Part shown: positions 60,930 through 63,583 of the stretch, piece after piece
Numbering within the stretch: position 1 is the first letter of the stretch
Layout: every line of letters starts with the position of its first letter
DNA from: Megasphaera elsdenii
GTDB lineage: Bacteria; Bacillota; Negativicutes; Veillonellales; Megasphaeraceae
Length of the DNA stretch: 63,583 bases
Direction of reading: 5' to 3'
Assembly (NCBI RefSeq): GCF_020539865.1
Contig: NZ_JAJBQV010000011.1
Coordinates: 1 to 63,583 of the forward strand
Notes under the pieces: model-generated
What the model saw: the letters and a program-made list of their open reading frames with translations, nothing else
What the model was told of the DNA's origin: nothing
The model's database searches: none
Translations under genes and position numbers: made by a program

Positions 60930-61425
60930 TTATGGCATTAACCCAACATAGTATGTCCTAATGTGATCATTACCGCCTAAGCGCCACAGGGAAATGCCGT
61001 CGACGCCATGTTCCAATGCCTGCTGTTTCCAAGCCCAGAGGCTCCCACTGTCACCATACCAGCCGATAACGGCCGTGCCATCGGCCCGATGCCCTTCAAA
61101 CTGTAAGGCTTGGCTGGCCGAATCGCGCTGGACCTTAGCGTGGAGTGATTGGGCTAGCTCCCAGGCTTCTCCTTCCGTGACCATACGCGGGCTCTGTCCG
61201 CTTTCCCAGATACAGCCACCAGTAGCAAAGGCGATGCTGTGCGGCCGCGGCAGGCGGCCCACCCGCCCGAGGACGGTGTCTATGAAGGCCGGGTCCGCCT
61301 TGGGACCGGCATCTTTCGTATGCGTACCATAGAGATTATAGCACATGATAACGTATTCCGGCCCTTCCGGGAAATGACCTTGGTCTGGCTCTTGCCCTTT
61401 CCCGCTGTCGTCAGATAAATGGTTT
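60930..61425 (-). pseudogene. C-terminal fragment of a GH18-type glycosidase
   Basis: From 61346 it reads MCYNLYGTHTKDAGPKAD and ends GVDGISLWRLGGND...YYVGLMP. The same frame extends back to about 61425 (GHFPEGPEYVI) and then hits a stop beside the terminator at 61434. The YNLYGTHT and GISLWRLGGND segments are typical of the last third of GH18 chitinase-like or spore-germination-type hydrolases. The catalytic DxxDxDxE part is missing, so it is a remnant. Confidence 0.65.
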
Positions 61426-61433
61426 CATCTATA

Positions 61434-61470
61434 AAAAAGGGGTTGTCGCATGACGACAAACCCTTTTAAG
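61434..61470 (-). terminator. Intrinsic terminator of the Amt-PII gene
   Basis: AAAAGGGGTTGTCG pairs with CGACAAACCCTTTT (one mismatch), with T-run on the minus strand. Same TGTCGCA-type loop as the terminators at 34459 and 48386. Confidence 0.85.
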
Positions 61471-61544
61471 TGGTTAGTAGATAATTTTAAATTTTAAGTT
61501 TTTTTCTGCAAACTACAAACTCCATATTACAAACTATAAAGTGC

Positions 61545-63346
61545 CTACTTATCAATAGGATAATCCTGCAGGGCTTCGTAGCCTTCTTCGCCGGTACGGA
61601 TCTTGACGGCATTGTCAATGGTCGAGACGAAGACTTTGCCGTCGCCGTATTTGCCGGTGTACAGGACTTTCTTGGCGACATCGATGATCTTCCGTGGCGA
61701 GATTTTAGAAACGACCATTTCGACGCGTACTTTCGGCAGGAGTTTAGCCGACACTTTAGCGCCACGATACATTTCCGGACGGCCTTTTTCAATGCCGAAG
61801 CCCAGGGCCCGGGTAATGGTCATGCCCGTGATGCCGATAGCTTCCATAGCGGCTTTGAGCGGTTCAAAGCGTTTTTCATCGGTAATGATCGTGACATTGT
61901 ACAGATGATGGCCGTCAGCCGGCATAGACGTAACCGTAACTGCCGACGGAGCCGCTTCCGGTTTATCCAGAGGAACTTCAACAGCATCAGCCAGAGCCTT
62001 ACCTGCATCAATAGCCTGCGTAACCGTATCGGGCGTAATCATGAAGCCGGCATAAGCCGAAGCGATACCGTGTTCTTCCAAGTCCAAGCCGTTGATTTCT
62101 TCTTCTGCGGTAACGCGCAAGCCCATGATGGCGTTGAGGATGCGGAAGACAATATTGATGGCGACGAAGACGTAGAGGGCGACGACACAGACGCCGAGAA
62201 CCTGAATGAGGAAGAAGTGGGTTTCTCCCGTATAGAACAAGCCATCTTTGACGCTGAACAATCCCGTCAGGATAGTGCCTAAAGCACCGCAGCCACCGTG
62301 AGCGGCAACAGCACCGACAGGGTCATCGATTTTCAATTTCTGGTCGATGAATTCGATGAGGAAAATGATGACAGCCCCGGAAATGACGCCAATGATGAAA
62401 GCACCGGTAACGCTGACAGCATCGCAGCCAGCCGTAATGGCGACTAAGCCAGCCAAGCCGCCGTTCAAGGTCATGGAAACATCCGGTTTGCCATAGTGGA
62501 TCCAAGTGACAATCATAGCCGTGCAAGCAGCAGCAGCCATGTTGGTCGTAACGAAAATCATCGAAGCCGATACCAGCGCGCCGGTCATGGAAACGGTCGA
62601 GCAGCCGTTGAACCCGAACCAGCCGAACCAGAGGATGAATATGCCCAAGCAGGCCCACGGCAGGCTGTGACCCGGAATAGCATTGACATTACCATCTTTA
62701 TTGTATTTGCCAATACGAGGTCCCAAAATCCAGGCACCAACGAGCGCACAGACACCGCCGACCATGTGGCAAGTGGAACCGGCAAAATCATGAAAACCTA
62801 ATTCCTGGAGCCAGCCACCGCCCCAAATCCAGTGACCGGAAATCGGATAAATGAGCAGACTGATTAAGACAGAATAAATACAATAAACAGAGAACTTCGT
62901 CCGTTCTGCCATAGCGCCGGAAACAATAGTCGCCGATGTCGCACAGAAGACAGTCTGGAAAATGAGGAAAGCCATGTCCGGGAAACCGGCGTCATCAGCG
63001 ACGTGGAAGTTCTGGACAAAAGGATCTGGAATCCCGATAATACCTAAAAATCGGTACCAAACATAAGGCCAAAACCGAGGAACCAAAAGAAAACAGTCCC
63101 CAGCGCAAAGTCCATGAAATTCTTCATGACAATATTGCCAGCATTCTTAGCTCGCGTCAAGCCCGTTTCCAGCATAGCGAAACCAGGCTGCATGAAGAAG
63201 ACCAAGGCAGCGCCGAGAAGAATCCAAATCGTATCGACCGAGAAATACCGGCCCGTTCCAGCATCTGCGGCCAAAGCGGCTAATGGACTGCAAGTCAAAA
63301 TGGCTGCCAGGCTGCCGCGCTGAAGGATATGTCTGAATTCACTCAT
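61545..63346 (-). pseudogene. Ammonium transporter fused to a P-II domain, interrupted by a one-base frameshift
   Basis: The ATG at 63346 (AAGGAGG upstream) opens a signal peptide and the first Amt helices up to GFGLMFGTDF, where TAG follows. In the next frame Amt continues from GIIGIPDPFVQNF through SGHWIWGGGWL, TCHMVGGVCALVGA and about ten helices to residue ~400. A complete P-II (GlnB) domain then follows, with T-loop GRPEMYRGAKV and TGKYGDGKVFV. One T is missing from a T run near 63046-63050 (five instead of six). Repaired, the protein would be about 600 residues. It may be a mutation, a phase-variable tract or a sequence error. Confidence 0.88.
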
Positions 63347-63439
63347 AAAACTCCCCTCCTTGCAAAAAGAGACGCCTGACCGTAGAAAACGACCAGGCGC
63401 CATTGCCAAACATATTAAATTAAACATAAATAATGTGAA

Positions 63440-63583
63440 CGTACCCCCGCCTACAGAGGCGGGAGCTTCCTGCTTCAACGAGAACAGCACTACAGCTCCG
63501 AGAAACTGCTGCGGCTTACACTCTCTCCACAGGCGTAGATTCCCGTGCGACCCACGGTACTTTATGCGTTATGTCAGGCAGAT
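63440..63583 (-). mobile_element. Second IS200/IS605-type end, facing the first
   Basis: On the minus strand GGAAGCTCCCGCC, a 4-nt loop, GGCGGG and GTTCA follow in order (hairpin 63446-63452 with 63457-63463). This parallels the left-edge hairpin of the window. The preceding sequence encodes LKQEAPAS in one frame, like the last residues of some TnpB/OrfB proteins. No full frame fits inside the window, so a relic or the end of an element lying outside is inferred. Confidence 0.45.

Overview
The window looks like chromosome of an anaerobic, Gram-negative-type Firmicute of the class Negativicutes. Megasphaera or a close relative is most likely. This is inferred from gene content, without a database search: an Rnf complex with its own flavin transferase, a flavin-linked 2-hydroxyacid (lactate-type) dehydrogenase, a giant 2-hydroxyacyl-CoA dehydratase activase-like protein, a flavodiiron protein, a molybdenum hydroxylase, FeoAB, and strong Firmicute-type Shine-Dalgarno sites. 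There is no rRNA, CRISPR array, prophage or complete insertion sequence.

Layout. 1-97 is a hairpin-rich remnant resembling the 3' end of an IS200/IS605 element. 98-8194 (minus) holds a TVP38-family membrane protein, an orphan TrpD-like transferase with altered substrate-site residues, truA, the ECF module ecfT-ecfA2-ecfA1, feoB-feoA and a DUF805 protein. 8311-11766 holds an unknown acidic protein (+), uppP, an orphan BrxF-like P-loop protein and a secreted protein with three BamE-like repeats. 11951-22675 (minus) is housekeeping: lysS-greA, coaX-dusB, birA, ppx/gppA-tilS-hpt-ftsH, an S1-domain protein and a DivIC-like protein. 22840-27311 carries the 2-hydroxyacid dehydrogenase, an FMN riboswitch controlling ribBA, and a Crp/Fnr regulator divergent from a ferredoxin-type protein. 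27384-34055 (minus) is an Lrp-type regulator and the rnfCDGEAB-apbE operon. 34612-42022 (minus) has pyrG, a DUF1934 gene with argS, a DNA-repair-type radical SAM pair, a 51-codon small gene and a flavodiiron protein. 42149-45938 (minus) is a three-gene envelope operon of unknown function (DUF2157 / GDYXXLXY / Ser-rich tail). 46185-48261 has a universal stress protein and an ion-transporter-superfamily antiporter. 48424-48657 (minus) is a His-Gln-Lys tRNA operon. 48747-50142 is the wreck of a poly-N-acetylglucosamine (pga) locus. 50195-56499 has speE, the 1431-residue activase and a tandem UspA protein. 56725-60259 (minus) is a three-subunit molybdenum hydroxylase. 60356-61425 holds truncated GGDEF and GH18 remnants. 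61545-63346 (minus) is an Amt transporter fused to a P-II domain but broken by a one-base frameshift. 63440-63583 is a second IS200/IS605-like end facing the first.

How the parts fit. Flavin supply (riboswitch-ribBA), flavin attachment (ApbE) and flavin-dependent electron transfer (Rnf, the dehydrogenase, the flavodiiron protein) dominate the metabolic genes. Iron uptake (Feo) and Fe-S proteins fit the same anaerobic lifestyle. In contrast, the surface-polysaccharide and c-di-GMP genes (pga, GGDEF, GH18) are decaying, as is the ammonium transporter in this sequence.

Intergenic space is repetitive. At least nine terminator hairpins share a related core, and a palindromic element (core CCACGTGG or similar) with a GTGGCTCGTGG-like arm recurs next to many of them.
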